This document shows, piece by piece, positions 10,155 through 24,706 of a DNA stretch of 64,000 nt. The stretch spans positions 1,488,001-1,552,000 of the forward strand of contig NZ_SWDE01000001.1 of NCBI RefSeq assembly GCF_013337185.1, written 5' to 3'. The notes below the pieces were generated by a model. The model saw only the letters and a program-made list of their open reading frames with translations, made no database searches and was not told where the DNA came from. How positions within the stretch are numbered: position 1 is the stretch's first letter; every line of letters begins with the position of its first letter. The DNA is from Serratia proteamaculans. GTDB lineage: Bacteria > Pseudomonadota > Gammaproteobacteria > Enterobacterales > Enterobacteriaceae. A program made the translations under genes and the position numbers.

Positions 10155-11039
10155 ATGCACCCGCGTTTTCAAACCGCTTTTGGCGAACTGCCCGCCACCT
10201 TGCAATCCGCCCTGCAGTCTTATATTGATGCGCCTGATTTCCCGGCCATGCTCAAGGCGGAACAAGTGGACGCGATCAAGCAGCGCTGTGGGCTGGATGA
10301 TGATGCTCTGGCATTCGCTCTGCTGCCACTGGCGGCGGCCTGCTCGTTAGCGCCAATCTCACAATTTTATGTCGGCGCCATTGCCCGTGGGCAGAGCGGC
10401 AATCTGTATTTTGGTGCCAATATGGAGTTCAGCGGCGCCCCGATGCAACAAACCATTCATGCGGAACAGTGTGCGGTGACCCACGCCTGGCTGCGCGGTG
10501 AACCCGCTCTGGCCTCCATCACCGTTAACTACACGCCTTGTGGCCATTGCCGTCAGTTTATGAACGAACTCAATAGCGGCACCAACCTGAAAATTCGTCT
10601 GCCCGGCCGTGAACCGGCAACGCTTGGTGATTACCTGCCGGACTCCTTCGGCCCGAAAGACCTGGATATCACCACGCTGTTAATGGACCAGGTCGACCAT
10701 GGTTTCCAACTGGCGCTGACGGACGAACTGGAAAAAGCAGCGCTGGCCGCCGCCAATCAGAGCCATGCACCCTACAGCAACGCCCACAGCGGCGTCGCAC
10801 TGGAGGCTGAAGACGGCACAATCTACACTGGCCGTTATGCGGAAAACGCCGCCTTCAACCCAAGTCTGCCACCCTTGCAGGCCGCGCTGATTCTGATGAA
10901 TGTTTCCGGCGACGACTGTCAGAAAGTGAAACGCGCAGTGCTGGCTGAGCCAGAAAGCGCCATCCTTACCCAATGGGATGCTACCCGTGCCACGCTGGCT
11001 GCCCTGGGCTGCCAAAATGTCAGCCGTATTACTTTCTGA
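10155..11039 (+). CDS. cdd: Cytidine deaminase
   Basis: Deaminates cytidine and deoxycytidine to uridine and deoxyuridine in pyrimidine salvage. The protein is 294 residues, the length of the dimeric E. coli type with a duplicated fold. The zinc site is complete: His102 and Glu104 in HAEQC, and Cys129/Cys132 in PCGHC. The second half repeats the fold without the metal ligands (from [15 protein letters not shown]). AGAGAG lies ahead of the ATG. It is expressed from a likely CRP-controlled promoter immediately upstream. Confidence 0.97.
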   Translation: MHPRFQTAFGELPATLQSALQSYIDAPDFPAMLKAEQVDAIKQRCGLDDDALAFALLPLAAACSLAPISQFYVGAIARGQSGNLYFGANMEFSGAPMQQTIHAEQCAVTHAWLRGEPALASITVNYTPCGHCRQFMNELNSGTNLKIRLPGREPATLGDYLPDSFGPKDLDITTLLMDQVDHGFQLALTDELEKAALAAANQSHAPYSNAHSGVALEAEDGTIYTGRYAENAAFNPSLPPLQAALILMNVSGDDCQKVKRAVLAEPESAILTQWDATRATLAALGCQNVSRITF

Positions 11040-11248
11040 TCCTGACCCTGGCGGTGCCGCCCGGCACCGCTGTTAACAGCCTCGCCAGCCGATTACAATG
11101 GCATTCACGTCTTAAAACACTTTCTTTAGTTAAATTAGGATTTGATCGTCGATAATTACGCCAATTTACCTCATGATCCGATAACAATTGCTGTACATAT
11201 TTCGCCGATCTTTTAGGATCACCCTTATAAAGTTATCCGATACGTTGA

Positions 11249-12958
<1,710 letters not shown>

Positions 12959-12977
12959 TTTGCACAAGCAAGTTGAT

Positions 12978-13003
12978 AAAGTCCGGCTCGCCGGACTTTT
13001 TTT
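12978..13003 (+). terminator. maeA intrinsic terminator
   Basis: AAAGTCCGGC-TC-GCCGGACTTT followed by a run of Ts, 19 bases after the maeA stop. Confidence 0.85.
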
Positions 13004-13118
13004 ATGGCCGAAAACGCCTAAAAATGCGGCGCAATGCGTGCCAGAACGGGGACAAGCTTGCTTCAAGTAGTCAGGTAAAGTAGCCTTGAGCCATCTTTTT
13101 TGGCCACGGTGCGCGTAA

Positions 13119-13871
<753 letters not shown>

Positions 13872-13892
13872 CTTCCCCTCAATAAAAACAAG

Positions 13893-13921
13893 AACGGCCA
13901 GCATTTGCTGGCCGTTTTTTT
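13893..13921. terminator. Bidirectional terminator between sanA and mglC
   Basis: AACGGCCAGC-ATTT-GCTGGCCGTT with a T-run on the right and an A-rich flank on the left, between two convergent genes. Confidence 0.85.
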
Positions 13922-13931
13922 GCAGAGACTT

Positions 13932-14942
13932 TTACTTCTTCTTGGCGTACTTCAGTGAATCCAATGCCACCGCGAAGATAATAATCCCGCCCTTGATGAT
14001 GTACTGCCAGTAAGGGTTCACACCAATGTAGGTCAGGCCGTAGTTGATAACGGTGAAGATGATCACCCCGGTCACCACTCCCAATACCGTACCGACCCCA
14101 CCGGCAAAGGACACCCCACCGACCACGCAGGCGGCAATGGCATCCAATTCATACATAAAGCCGAGGTTGTTGGTGGCACTGCCGATACGCCCCGCTTCCA
14201 GCAAACCGCCAAACGCATAGAACACGCCAGACAGCGCATAAATCATGATCAGGTTCAGCGGCACGTTCACGCCGGAAACCTTTGCTGCCTCAGGGTTGCC
14301 ACCGATGGCGAAGATGTTTTTGCCGAAGCGGGTTTTATTCCACAGGATCCAGACAAAAATAATCGCAATGATGGCGTAGAAGGTAATGTACGACAGCTTA
14401 AAGTCGCCAAAGCGCAGGAACCCCTGAGCAAAGGTGGAGAACTTGGGATCAAACCCCGCCACTGGTGATGCGCCGACGGAATCGTAATACAGCGAGTTAA
14501 TGCCGTACACGATGATCATGGTACCCAACGTGGTAATAAACGGCGTCACATTGAGATAGGCAATGATCAGACCGTTCACCAGGCCGATCACCGCGCCTAC
14601 GGCACACACCAGCAGGATCACCAGTGGAATCGACCAGGTTTCCATATGCGGAAACACCTTGTTGACGTTATCCATCGACTGCAACAGAGTCGCAGCGATC
14701 ACCGCCGCCAACCCCACCTGGCGGCCGGCGGACAGGTCAGTCCCCTGGGTAACAATCAGCCCTGCCACGCCCAGTGCAATAATAATGCGCACAGAAGACT
14801 GAGTCAGAATGTTGCTCAGGTTCATTAAGCTGAGGAAAGTCGGATCCTGGATAATAATAATTGCCAGCAGCACCAGCAACACCACGTAAATGCCACCTTC
14901 CTTGAAATAGGTGAACAAAGTTTTCTTATTCAGCGCGTTCAT
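13932..14942 (-). CDS. mglC: Galactose/methyl-galactoside ABC transporter permease
   Basis: The 336-residue membrane subunit of the high-affinity galactose importer, the same length as in E. coli. It has about ten hydrophobic helices and the BPD-type permease motifs of the ribose/galactose class, including AGRQVGLAAVIAATLLQ and AIGGNPEAAKVSGVNV. It is the last gene of mglBAC, 11 bases after mglA. The MglC dimer forms the pore energised by MglA. Confidence 0.97.
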   Translation of the reverse strand: MNALNKKTLFTYFKEGGIYVVLLVLLAIIIIQDPTFLSLMNLSNILTQSSVRIIIALGVAGLIVTQGTDLSAGRQVGLAAVIAATLLQSMDNVNKVFPHMETWSIPLVILLVCAVGAVIGLVNGLIIAYLNVTPFITTLGTMIIVYGINSLYYDSVGASPVAGFDPKFSTFAQGFLRFGDFKLSYITFYAIIAIIFVWILWNKTRFGKNIFAIGGNPEAAKVSGVNVPLNLIMIYALSGVFYAFGGLLEAGRIGSATNNLGFMYELDAIAACVVGGVSFAGGVGTVLGVVTGVIIFTVINYGLTYIGVNPYWQYIIKGGIIIFAVALDSLKYAKKK

Positions 14943-14953
14943 AATTCTGATCC

Positions 14954-16462
14954 TTAAAGGTGCAGGGATGCGAGACGTAAAATTTCATTTTGCGAGGTCT
15001 GTTTGGTGTTAACGATGCCCGCAACCTGACCATTACTCATCACCAATATTCTGTCGGTAATTCCCAAAAGCTCCGGCATTTCAGACGAGACAATAATGAT
15101 CCCCTTGCCCTTCTTCGCCAGCTCGGTCATCAACTGATAAATTTCGAATTTGGCGCCAACGTCAATACCGCGCGTCGGTTCATCCAGCATCAATATCTCC
15201 GGCTGGGTCAGCAGCCAACGGCCGATAATCACCTTCTGCTGGTTACCGCCGGACAGCGAGCCGATGTTGGTATGATGACCCGGAGTCTTGACCCGCATGG
15301 CATCGATCACCCATTGGGTGTCGCTCTTCATGCGGGCATTATCCAGCAGGCCAATTTTGTTTTTATAGTTACGGATATTGGAGATCAGCGAGTTAAAACC
15401 GACATCCAGATAGGCGTAAATCCCGGTGGAACGGCGCTCTTCCGTCACCAGGGCAAAACCGTGGTTAATCGCTTCATTGGCGCTGTGGTTGTTGATGGCC
15501 TTACCGTGCAGCTTGATGGTGCCCGCAATTTTTTCGCGGATGCCGAACAGGGTTTCCACGATATCGGTGCGCTTGGCGCCCACCAGCCCGGCAATACCGA
15601 GGATCTCCCCCTGATGCAGGTCGAAAGAGACGTCACGAATCGAAGGCTGACGCATTGAGGTCAGGCCCTTCACCTCCAGGATCACCTCGCCCGGCGTATT
15701 TTGCCTGTCGGGGAAACGCTGGCTGAGCGAACGCCCCACCATCATCGAAATAATCTTGTCCATGTCCAGCCCTTCCAGCGGCTGGGTGGCAATCCACTGG
15801 CCGTCGCGCAGGATGGTTATTTCATCGCACAACTGGAAAATCTCTTCCATTTTGTGCGAGATATAGACGATGCCGCAGCCGCGCTCTTTCAGCTTACGGA
15901 TAATGGTGAACAGATGATTCACCTCTTTTTCCGTCAGCGAGGAGGTTGGCTCATCCATAATCACAATCTTGGCGTCGTAGGAGAAAGCCTTGGCAATTTC
16001 GATCATCTGCATCTGCGATACCGATAACGTGCCCACTTTATCGCGTGGGTTGATATCAATATCCAGCTCGTCGAATATCGCCTGGGTGTCCTTCAACATT
16101 TTGTCCTGATCGACAAACATGCCTTTGGTCGGGTAACGCCCGAGCCACATGTTATCCATCACGGTACGCTGCAACACCAGGTTCAATTCCTGATGCACCA
16201 TTGAAACGCCATGTTCCAGCGCCTCTTTGGAGCTTTTGAAATCAATTTCCTGGCCCTGAAAAATAATACTGCCGGCATCTTTTTTATAAATGCCGAACAG
16301 GCATTTTAATAATGTCGATTTCCCCGCGCCGTTCTCCCCCATTAATGCATGAATGGAGTGCGGACGAACGCGCAGATTCACATTATCCAATGCCTTGACG
16401 CCGGGAAATGACTTACTGATATCGGTCATTTCCAGCAGAAATTCACGTGGGCTGTCGGCCAT
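14954..16462 (-). CDS. mglA: Galactose/methyl-galactoside ABC transporter ATP-binding protein
   Basis: A 502-residue fused double ATPase. The N-terminal cassette has Walker [10 protein letters not shown], signature [14 protein letters not shown] and Walker [12 protein letters not shown]. The C-terminal cassette has a degenerate Walker A (GLVGAKRTD) but a clear [15 protein letters not shown] signature and [14 protein letters not shown], the asymmetric arrangement typical of MglA/RbsA/AraG. It is separated from mglB by 313 bases containing a strong stem-loop and an ERIC element. Confidence 0.97.
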   Translation of the reverse strand: MADSPREFLLEMTDISKSFPGVKALDNVNLRVRPHSIHALMGENGAGKSTLLKCLFGIYKKDAGSIIFQGQEIDFKSSKEALEHGVSMVHQELNLVLQRTVMDNMWLGRYPTKGMFVDQDKMLKDTQAIFDELDIDINPRDKVGTLSVSQMQMIEIAKAFSYDAKIVIMDEPTSSLTEKEVNHLFTIIRKLKERGCGIVYISHKMEEIFQLCDEITILRDGQWIATQPLEGLDMDKIISMMVGRSLSQRFPDRQNTPGEVILEVKGLTSMRQPSIRDVSFDLHQGEILGIAGLVGAKRTDIVETLFGIREKIAGTIKLHGKAINNHSANEAINHGFALVTEERRSTGIYAYLDVGFNSLISNIRNYKNKIGLLDNARMKSDTQWVIDAMRVKTPGHHTNIGSLSGGNQQKVIIGRWLLTQPEILMLDEPTRGIDVGAKFEIYQLMTELAKKGKGIIIVSSEMPELLGITDRILVMSNGQVAGIVNTKQTSQNEILRLASLHL

Positions 16463-16775
16463 AAGTACACCTGGCTAGTATACCCGTCGCCTTTCAAGTC
16501 ACAGCGTTGTTACCTGCTTTACAAGACCCATCCGTGAGTCTTGCCCCTTCGGGGCCGCTGCAAGCAGCGTTCAAATCTGTTCCCGACAGATTTGTCGCTC
16601 ACCCCAGTTACTTACCTGAGTAAGCGCCTGGGCCGAGCGAGCTGGCCGCCTAGCTGTAACTTGAAATTCATAGGGTATGGACTTGATATTAATATAAATG
16701 CCCCACCTGCGGCGTTCCTGGTGTTGGCGCTGTTCAGCGCACCGCAAGCGGGGTCATTGTGTATTATCTCAAAAC
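16463..16775 (-). other. Structured mglB-mglA spacer
   Basis: This 313-base intra-operon spacer contains no gene. From mglB onward it holds a long GC-rich stem-loop (16701-16753, CCCC to GGGG ends) and then a 199-base ERIC element (16480-16678). In E. coli the abundant MglB relative to MglA/MglC is attributed to differential mRNA stability; such structure would serve the same purpose here, by inference. Confidence 0.7.
16480..16678 (-). repeat. ERIC element with internal insertion (copy 1, mglB-mglA)
   Basis: Ends ATACCCGTC and ATAGGGTAT, with the central ERIC core CTCACCCCAGTTACTTAC followed by GTAAGCGCCTGG. It is 199 bases against 125 for the other two copies in this window. The extra sequence (about 16516-16595) is a string of four small hairpins: CAAGAC/GTCTTG, GCCCC/GGGGC, CGCTGC/GCAGCG and AAATCTGT/ACAGATTT. 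It has the same orientation as the other two copies relative to the surrounding minus-strand operon. Confidence 0.9.
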
Positions 16776-17768
16776 TTACTTGATAAACTGAGACAGGTTG
16801 TCTTTATCTACGCCAACGTAAGCAATGCGCACCACTTTATTTTCAATCTTATATTGGGTGCCGTCGGCGGCCGGTTTGCCCGCTGCCAGGTTTTTCGCCA
16901 GTTCAAAAGTGGCTTTGGCCTGATTGTCGGCATCGTTCAGTACTGTCCCTGCCATCGCACCAGATTTCACCATCGCCAGCGCTTCTGGCAACGCATCCAC
17001 ACCGAATACCGGAATGCTGGATTTGTTGTGCGCTTTCAGCGCTTCAACCGCGCCCATTGCCATCGCATCGTTGTTGGCAATCACCACTTCGATTTTGTTG
17101 GCATTCGGGCCGGACAGCCAGGCATCCATCTTGTCTTTGGCCTGGGCGGTGTCCCACATCGCGGTATCCATCTGCAATGCCTGCGTCTTGATTCCGTCGT
17201 CGTTCAGCGTTTTAGTCACGTAGGTGGTACGCGCTTCAGCATCCGGGTGGCCTGGCTCACCTTTGAGCAACACATACTGAATCTGACCGTCTTTGTTCAG
17301 ATCCCAGTTCGGGTTAGCCTTCCAGTGCTTCTCGATCAGTTTCCCCTGGATCACGCCGGATTCCTTGGAGTCGGTCCCCACGTAATAGGCTTTGTCATAG
17401 CTGTCCAGCGCTTTGCGGGAAGGCTCTTTGTTGTAGAACACAATCGGAATATCGTTTGCGCGTGCCTTATCAATCACCACCGGGGCAGCAGCCGGGTCAA
17501 CCAGGTTGATCGCCAGTGCTTTAACGCCCTTGGCTATCAACACGTCAATCTGATCGTTTTGTTTGGATTGGTCATTCTGCGAGTCATTCATCAGCAGGGT
17601 GACGTCCGGAGAGGCCTTGGCGTCTTTCTCGATTGCCTTGCGTACCACCGACATAAAGTTGTCGTCATATTTATAAATTGTGACGCCAATACGGGTATCT
17701 GCATGTGCTGCGGCGCCAAACATCATGGCTGCGGCCGTCGCGGCCAGGGTGAAAACCTTCTTATTCAT
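16776..17768 (-). CDS. mglB: Galactose/glucose-binding periplasmic protein
   Basis: The 330-residue binding protein that delivers galactose, glucose or methyl-galactoside to MglAC and also serves Trg-type chemotaxis. Residues 1-23 form a signal peptide ending in AAHA (mature start DTRIGVTIY). The calcium-binding loop DLNKDGQIQ (about 156) and sugar-binding lobes ([29 protein letters not shown]) are intact. GGAGA lies 8 bases before the ATG. It is the first gene of the mgl operon and has a CRP/Gal-operator promoter upstream. Confidence 0.97.
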   Translation of the reverse strand: MNKKVFTLAATAAAMMFGAAAHADTRIGVTIYKYDDNFMSVVRKAIEKDAKASPDVTLLMNDSQNDQSKQNDQIDVLIAKGVKALAINLVDPAAAPVVIDKARANDIPIVFYNKEPSRKALDSYDKAYYVGTDSKESGVIQGKLIEKHWKANPNWDLNKDGQIQYVLLKGEPGHPDAEARTTYVTKTLNDDGIKTQALQMDTAMWDTAQAKDKMDAWLSGPNANKIEVVIANNDAMAMGAVEALKAHNKSSIPVFGVDALPEALAMVKSGAMAGTVLNDADNQAKATFELAKNLAAGKPAADGTQYKIENKVVRIAYVGVDKDNLSQFIK

Positions 17769-17951
17769 TGTGTGTCTCCGGTTTATGTAGGGTCTTGCTC
17801 GGTGTTAGGCCAAAGGTAACCGGTGGCGGGTGCACAACCGGGCCTGGCAGTTTCCCTGTCATCCGTGAATCATGTTATTCCTGAAAAGTGTGGTGCCAGC
17901 GCGAGGTAAAGAACAGCAGCGGCAAGTGCCTTTGCGCTGGAAAACGACTAG

Positions 17952-18012
17952 AGCATAGACGGCGTGATGTTAATAATCTGTGAATTTTCTCACAGATTGA
18001 AAACGGTTACAC
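17952..18012 (-). promoter_or_regulatory. mglB promoter: CRP site and Gal operator
   Basis: A perfect CRP palindrome TGTGA-ATTTTC-TCACA occupies 17979-17994. On the minus strand a TATGCT -10 box lies at 17957-17952, giving a start near 17945 and a CRP centre at -41.5. A GalR/GalS operator (plus strand TTGAAAACGGTTACAC, 17997-18012) is centred near -59.5. This matches the known E. coli mgl control by CRP and GalS/GalR. Confidence 0.8.
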
Positions 18013-18024
18013 AAGATTAAATGT

Positions 18025-19065
18025 TCAGAGAGTGACCGCTGCCTCAATTTGCCACGGAGCCACGGAATGGCGGCGTACCAGGGTAGGCATGAACAAATGG
18101 CGGTCCTGTGGCTCCAGCCGGCCTGCCGCCCCCAGCAGGGCCAACTCGGTAGCCAGCGTCGCCATGGTGACAATGGGATAGCGCACCGTGGTGAGTTTGG
18201 GGCTGGTATAGCGTGCAATGGGGATATCGTCGAACCCCACCAGCGAGAAATTTTGCGGTACTGTGATAGCGTTTTCTTTCAGCACCGCCATGGCACCGGC
18301 GGCCATGGCGTCGTTGTAGGCAAACACCGCACTCAAATGCAGGTTACGCCCGAGCAGCTCGACCATTGCCGCTTCCCCACCCTGCAGATCCGGCGAACCA
18401 TAGGCGCGCCAATTGTCCGGCGTAATCAGCCCAGCCGCAGCCATCGCCTGCGTATAGCCCTGCTGGCGCAGCGGCCCGTCTTCGATCGGGTGGTTGGAGC
18501 CCAGATAGCCAATGCGCTGATGCCCCTGCGACAACAGCAAACGCATTGCCATCTCCGCGCCGCTGACGTTGTCCAACCCGACGCAGCGGTGCTCATAACC
18601 GGCAATGATGCGGTTGATCAACACCATGCCCGGCACCTGATCGAGGAAAGTCATCAATTCGGCATCACACAGCGCTTTAGCATGCACAATCAAGGCATTA
18701 CAGCGCTGGCGAATCAGCACTTCGATGGCGTGACGCTCTTTATCCGCCTGATGATAACTGTTGCCGATCAACAAATATTTGTGGTGTTGCTGCGCTACGG
18801 TGTCTACCGCTTTCACCAGCGCGCCAAAGAAGGGATCGGAGACGTCCATCACCACCACCCCGAGAGTATCGCTGCTCTGAGTGGCCAGTGCCTGCGCATT
18901 GGCGTTCGGCCGATAACCGAGTTCAGCCACCGCCTTAAGCACCTGTTCACGCGTCTCTTTACTGGTCAGGGCGCTGTGGTTCAGCACGCGGGAAACGGTC
19001 GCCACGGACACGCCCGCACGCTTCGCCACGTCACGAATGGTGGTTGGATGAACAGAGGAGGCCAT
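18025..19065 (-). CDS. galS: LacI-family galactose repressor GalS
   Basis: A 346-residue LacI-type regulator (mgl isorepressor). The N-terminal HTH is [20 protein letters not shown] (residues 8-27), followed by the hinge [10 protein letters not shown] and a periplasmic-binding-protein-like effector domain. The block [19 protein letters not shown] and the C-terminal [12 protein letters not shown] closely resemble E. coli GalS. It lies just upstream of mglB on the same strand. AGGA sits 6 bases before the ATG. Its own promoter carries a Gal operator, consistent with autoregulation. Confidence 0.94.
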   Translation of the reverse strand: MASSVHPTTIRDVAKRAGVSVATVSRVLNHSALTSKETREQVLKAVAELGYRPNANAQALATQSSDTLGVVVMDVSDPFFGALVKAVDTVAQQHHKYLLIGNSYHQADKERHAIEVLIRQRCNALIVHAKALCDAELMTFLDQVPGMVLINRIIAGYEHRCVGLDNVSGAEMAMRLLLSQGHQRIGYLGSNHPIEDGPLRQQGYTQAMAAAGLITPDNWRAYGSPDLQGGEAAMVELLGRNLHLSAVFAYNDAMAAGAMAVLKENAITVPQNFSLVGFDDIPIARYTSPKLTTVRYPIVTMATLATELALLGAAGRLEPQDRHLFMPTLVRRHSVAPWQIEAAVTL

Positions 19066-19102
19066 GAAAAATCCTGAGGTCGGGGTAGTTGACAGTGGCG
19101 CT

Positions 19103-19165
19103 ATCCTACCCCGTTTGTCATCCTCCTCTGCGTGAATCCCGTCACAGGAAAGAAAACGTTTACAT
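19103..19165 (-). promoter_or_regulatory. galS promoter: CRP site and Gal operator
   Basis: A CRP-like site CGTGA-ATCCCG-TCACA (19131-19146, 9 of 10 key bases) and a Gal operator (AAGAAAACGTTTACAT, 19150-19165) repeat the mgl promoter layout. A TAGGAT -10 candidate at 19108-19103 (minus strand) would give a start near 19097, CRP at about -41.5 and the operator near -60.5. Confidence 0.7.
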
Positions 19166-19194
19166 ACATTTTTTTAACCTACCTGCGCCAGATC

Positions 19195-20376
19195 TCAATT
19201 CACTCCCTTGGGCTCCGTGTTGCCGGCGGCCAGAGTGGTCAGTTTGCGCCATAGCCACTCCACCGGCCCCTGGGCGAAGTAACGCAACCACAGGTTAGAA
19301 AACAATAGGTTAGCCAACCAAACCAGCGGCACAAACGCCAGCAGTTGCAGGCGATCGAACTGTTGATACAGGCCAAAGCGATAGAACAGCGTGGTACAGA
19401 TCAGCGTTTGCAGCAGGTAATTGCTCAGCGCCATGCGCCCGACCTGCGTCAACCAATGCCCAATGCGCAGCCGCGACAGCGTTGGCCAGAAACCGTAGCA
19501 CAGTGCCAGATAGCCCATGGCCTGCAGCGGAGCGCCCAGTTCGCGCGGCACCTGCAATAAAAAGCCGCTCCAGCGGTAGTCCCAGTGAAGATGCCACTGC
19601 AACGCCACCGCCGGCAGTTGGATCAGTAATGAAAGCGGTATCAGCCAGGCGGCCTGACGGCGATAGTACCCCGGCGAATAAGTGCCACGCAGCCAACCGC
19701 TGCGCATCAGTCCGGCACCAAACAGCATCAGCCCCGCCAACTCCCAACCGTATTGCGCGCCAATCGCCAACAGGCTGGACGAGAGCAGATCGGTACGGCT
19801 ACGCCAGGCCTCCATGCCGCCCTGCAGCTTCCAGAATTTTTCATACTGCAGTTCCGCTACGCCGGGCTGCCAGAAACCGCCCGGCTCTCCGTGCGAGATA
19901 AAGCCCAGTAACAGCAGCACCCCGACTCCGATCAGGTACAGCACCACGCCTGTTTTCAATAGCTGATAGGTTTCTTTGGCATCGCGGATCATCCGCCAGC
20001 ACACCAGCCCGATAAGGCCGTAAGCCAGCAGGATATCGCCGTCCCAAAGGAAAATGGCATGCGCCAAACCAAACAGTACCAACCACGACAGCCGCGCACG
20101 TATCCAGCCCTTGCCGCGGCGCAGCAGCATCTGCAGACCGGCACCAAACAATAAGGCAAACATCGCCAGAAACTTGGCCTGAGCGAAAATATCCAGCAGC
20201 GCCCAGGTCCCGGCATCACGCGATGACGGCAGCCCCAGATAGGCAGGATTCAGGTAGGCCGCCTTCGGCAGGCCAAAGGCGCTGATATTCAGCAGCAGAA
20301 TGCCAAGGATGGCGATACCGCGCACACAGTCCAGAGTGGCGATGCGCGGCAGCGGTGTGGTCGAAGGGTTGCTCAT
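19195..20376 (-). CDS. yeiB: DUF418 family membrane protein YeiB
   Basis: A 393-residue polytopic inner-membrane protein. The N-terminal LDCVRGIAILGILLLNISAF is the hallmark of the DUF418/DUF405 acyltransferase-3-like family, and the C-terminal WLRYFAQGPVEWLWRKLT is the DUF418 signature. Its function is unknown; related proteins are proposed to transfer acyl groups or act in transport. It follows folE by about 70 bases on the same strand and precedes galS, the conserved E. coli order folE-yeiB-galS-mgl. Confidence 0.92.
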   Translation of the reverse strand: MSNPSTTPLPRIATLDCVRGIAILGILLLNISAFGLPKAAYLNPAYLGLPSSRDAGTWALLDIFAQAKFLAMFALLFGAGLQMLLRRGKGWIRARLSWLVLFGLAHAIFLWDGDILLAYGLIGLVCWRMIRDAKETYQLLKTGVVLYLIGVGVLLLLGFISHGEPGGFWQPGVAELQYEKFWKLQGGMEAWRSRTDLLSSSLLAIGAQYGWELAGLMLFGAGLMRSGWLRGTYSPGYYRRQAAWLIPLSLLIQLPAVALQWHLHWDYRWSGFLLQVPRELGAPLQAMGYLALCYGFWPTLSRLRIGHWLTQVGRMALSNYLLQTLICTTLFYRFGLYQQFDRLQLLAFVPLVWLANLLFSNLWLRYFAQGPVEWLWRKLTTLAAGNTEPKGVN

Positions 20377-20446
20377 TATTTTATCGCTGTATTCCGGCCA
20401 TTAAAAAGGCGCCCGCAGGCGCCTGTTCTTATTCTTTAAACCCACA

Positions 20447-21109
20447 TCACCCGTGATGTCGCACCGCACGCAGGAATTCCTGACGGGTGTTCTGGCTGGA
20501 CTTGAACAGCCCACCCAGCGAGGTGGTGGTGGTGGCGCTGGTCGCGTCGCGGATACCGCGCGCCTTAACACAATAATGGACCGCATCAATCGATACTGCC
20601 ACGTTATTAGTACCCAGCAGGGTTTGCAATGCCACCAGGATCTGCTGAGTCAGACGCTCCTGCACCTGTGGGCGCTGGGAGAAGAATTGCACGATACGGT
20701 TGATTTTCGACAGGCCGATCACCGCATCTTTCGGAATATAGGCCACGGTCGCTTTGCCGTCGATAGTCACGAAATGGTGTTCACAGGTGCTGGTCAGGGT
20801 AATGTCGCGCACCGTCACCATTTCATCTACCTTCATCTTGTTTTCGATGACGGTAATTTTTGGGAAATTCGCGTAGTCCAGGCCGGAGAAAATTTCATCG
20901 ACATACATCTTGGCAATGCGATGCGGGGTTTCCGCCAGGCTATCGTCGGACAGATCGAGATTAAGCAGCTGCATGATTTCCGTCATGTGCTCTTTAATAC
21001 GGCGCTTGCGCGTCTCGCGATCCAGCACTTCACCACGCAACGGGGTTTCCAGGCCACGCTCTTCGAGCGCCGCATGAACCAGAACAGCTTCTTTACTTAA
21101 TGATGTCAT
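20447..21109 (-). CDS. folE: GTP cyclohydrolase I
   Basis: Converts GTP to dihydroneopterin triphosphate, the first step of folate synthesis. The start at 21109 ([10 protein letters not shown]) gives 220 residues, the family length, and has GGAGA ahead; a longer frame to 21226 is not supported. Zinc ligands Cys109 and His112 in CEHHF and Cys180 in VHYC are present, as is the [20 protein letters not shown] active-site segment (part quoted: [14 protein letters not shown]). It is the first gene of the folE-yeiB unit. Confidence 0.97.
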   Translation of the reverse strand: MTSLSKEAVLVHAALEERGLETPLRGEVLDRETRKRRIKEHMTEIMQLLNLDLSDDSLAETPHRIAKMYVDEIFSGLDYANFPKITVIENKMKVDEMVTVRDITLTSTCEHHFVTIDGKATVAYIPKDAVIGLSKINRIVQFFSQRPQVQERLTQQILVALQTLLGTNNVAVSIDAVHYCVKARGIRDATSATTTTSLGGLFKSSQNTRQEFLRAVRHHG

Positions 21110-21356
21110 TTCATCTCTCCAACGGACCTGAACTCGCCAATCCGGCTGCTTTACCGAGCAGACTGGTGAATTGCATACTCTCCTGACAGCAGAGGTTTCC
21201 GTCATTGGCAACGTGAACCCGGTCAAGATTTTGACCCCACTCTAGATGAGAGTGAGGGGATTATCCAGCGATTGTGCTTCATCAGCAGGTGAAATATTCG
21301 CATTTAGCACAATCAGGCCCGCTGCGGCTATTCCACGTTTTTTGTACGGAATTTAA

Positions 21357-22514
21357 TCACAACGCCGTCGGTTTTCGTGCCAGCTCACGCGTCGGGGTAT
21401 TCACCACCAACAGACCGGCAACGATCAGCGCCACCACGGCGACATATAACGCCGGTTCCAGCCGATGGGTCAAGGCGGTGGACAGCGCCGACAGCGTCGG
21501 GCCGACCAACTGACCAATCGCATAACCGGTGGTCAGCAGTCCCGCCATGTAACGCGCATGATTGGGTGCCAGCTCCCTGCCGTGCTGAATAGACAGTTGC
21601 ACCACGCTGAGGAAGCCACCGCCGGTCAACAATGCCCCCAACGCCAGTCCGGCGACCCCCGGCACGATTTCCGCACTCAAGACCCCCAGCGCCTGTACCC
21701 ACAGAGTCATGGCCAGACGCGTTTGGGTGGTCAGCTTGTGACGGGTCAGGATACCGATAACAATACCCAGCACCGCGGCCCCACCGAAGATCGGCCAGAC
21801 AAATTGCGCGAACACGCTACCGGGAAAGCGCGCGGCGGCCATTTGCGACAGAAAGGTGGCCGGCAGAATATAGCCAAAGCCCGCCAGGCTGTAGCTCCAT
21901 ACCAGCCGCTTTAGCGCCGGAGTCAACAGCAGAGGCTCCGGTGCCACATCAGGACGATGCAATTCACCGGCCTTCGGCAGGTTAATGCTGATTGCGCCAA
22001 TCAACACCAGTGCCAACACGCCGTACACCAGCCAGGCCTGAGACGCCGTCAGCGCCAGGCTGTGAATGCCAACCGCCAGCATGCCGCTGATAAAAATCCC
22101 GGCACCCGGCCCGGCGAAGACCGCCGCACTGAGCGCCGGGCGGCCATAGTGAGCCAGTCGTTCATTAGTCCAGGCCGCCACCAACACCATCGCCCAGCCG
22201 CTGGCCCAGCCAATCAGGAAACGCACGGCGCCGTGCCACCATTCGCCCTGCACCCAGGCCGAAAGCAAGGTCAATATTACCGCTCCCCACACGCCCAGCC
22301 ACAGCCGACGTTCAACATGTCGGTTGGCGCGCATCGCATCAAAGGCGCCGCACAGATAACCCAGGTAGTTAATGGCAGCCACCAGCCCGGCTCCGGTCAG
22401 GGTAAACTGGTGCTCGGCAATCATCAGCGGCACCTGTGGGGTAAAGGCGAAGCGACCAATTCCCATGGCTACGATCAATGCAATAAAGCCACTTAGGGCA
22501 ATTCTTAAGGCCAT
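21357..22514 (-). CDS. YbfB/YjiJ-family MFS transporter
   Basis: A 385-residue, 12-helix MFS protein starting MALRIALSGFIALIVAMGIG; GRFAFTPQVPLM and INYLGYLCGAFDA are typical of the YbfB/YjiJ family. The frame extends upstream to 22721, but that part is hydrophilic at first, overlaps the divergent LysR gene and would precede the natural membrane start, so 22514 is preferred. The adjacent divergent LysR gene is the likely regulator. Substrate unknown. Confidence 0.85.
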   Translation of the reverse strand: MALRIALSGFIALIVAMGIGRFAFTPQVPLMIAEHQFTLTGAGLVAAINYLGYLCGAFDAMRANRHVERRLWLGVWGAVILTLLSAWVQGEWWHGAVRFLIGWASGWAMVLVAAWTNERLAHYGRPALSAAVFAGPGAGIFISGMLAVGIHSLALTASQAWLVYGVLALVLIGAISINLPKAGELHRPDVAPEPLLLTPALKRLVWSYSLAGFGYILPATFLSQMAAARFPGSVFAQFVWPIFGGAAVLGIVIGILTRHKLTTQTRLAMTLWVQALGVLSAEIVPGVAGLALGALLTGGGFLSVVQLSIQHGRELAPNHARYMAGLLTTGYAIGQLVGPTLSALSTALTHRLEPALYVAVVALIVAGLLVVNTPTRELARKPTAL

Positions 22515-22620
22515 GTAGAGTATCCAGACTGTTAAAAGAAAGTTGCCAGTATCATGCCGCAGTATTACACTCACAAAAACTGAATAATACTCATCAAGTT
22601 CATCACGAAAAGAGAAGATA

Positions 22621-24692
<2,072 letters not shown>

Positions 24693-24706
24693 GCCAGGAG
24701 GCAGAG

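Noticed and set aside
16698-17819. Long plus-strand open frame opposite mglB
   Set aside because: MglB on the other strand has a signal peptide, binding motifs and operon context; the antisense frame has none.
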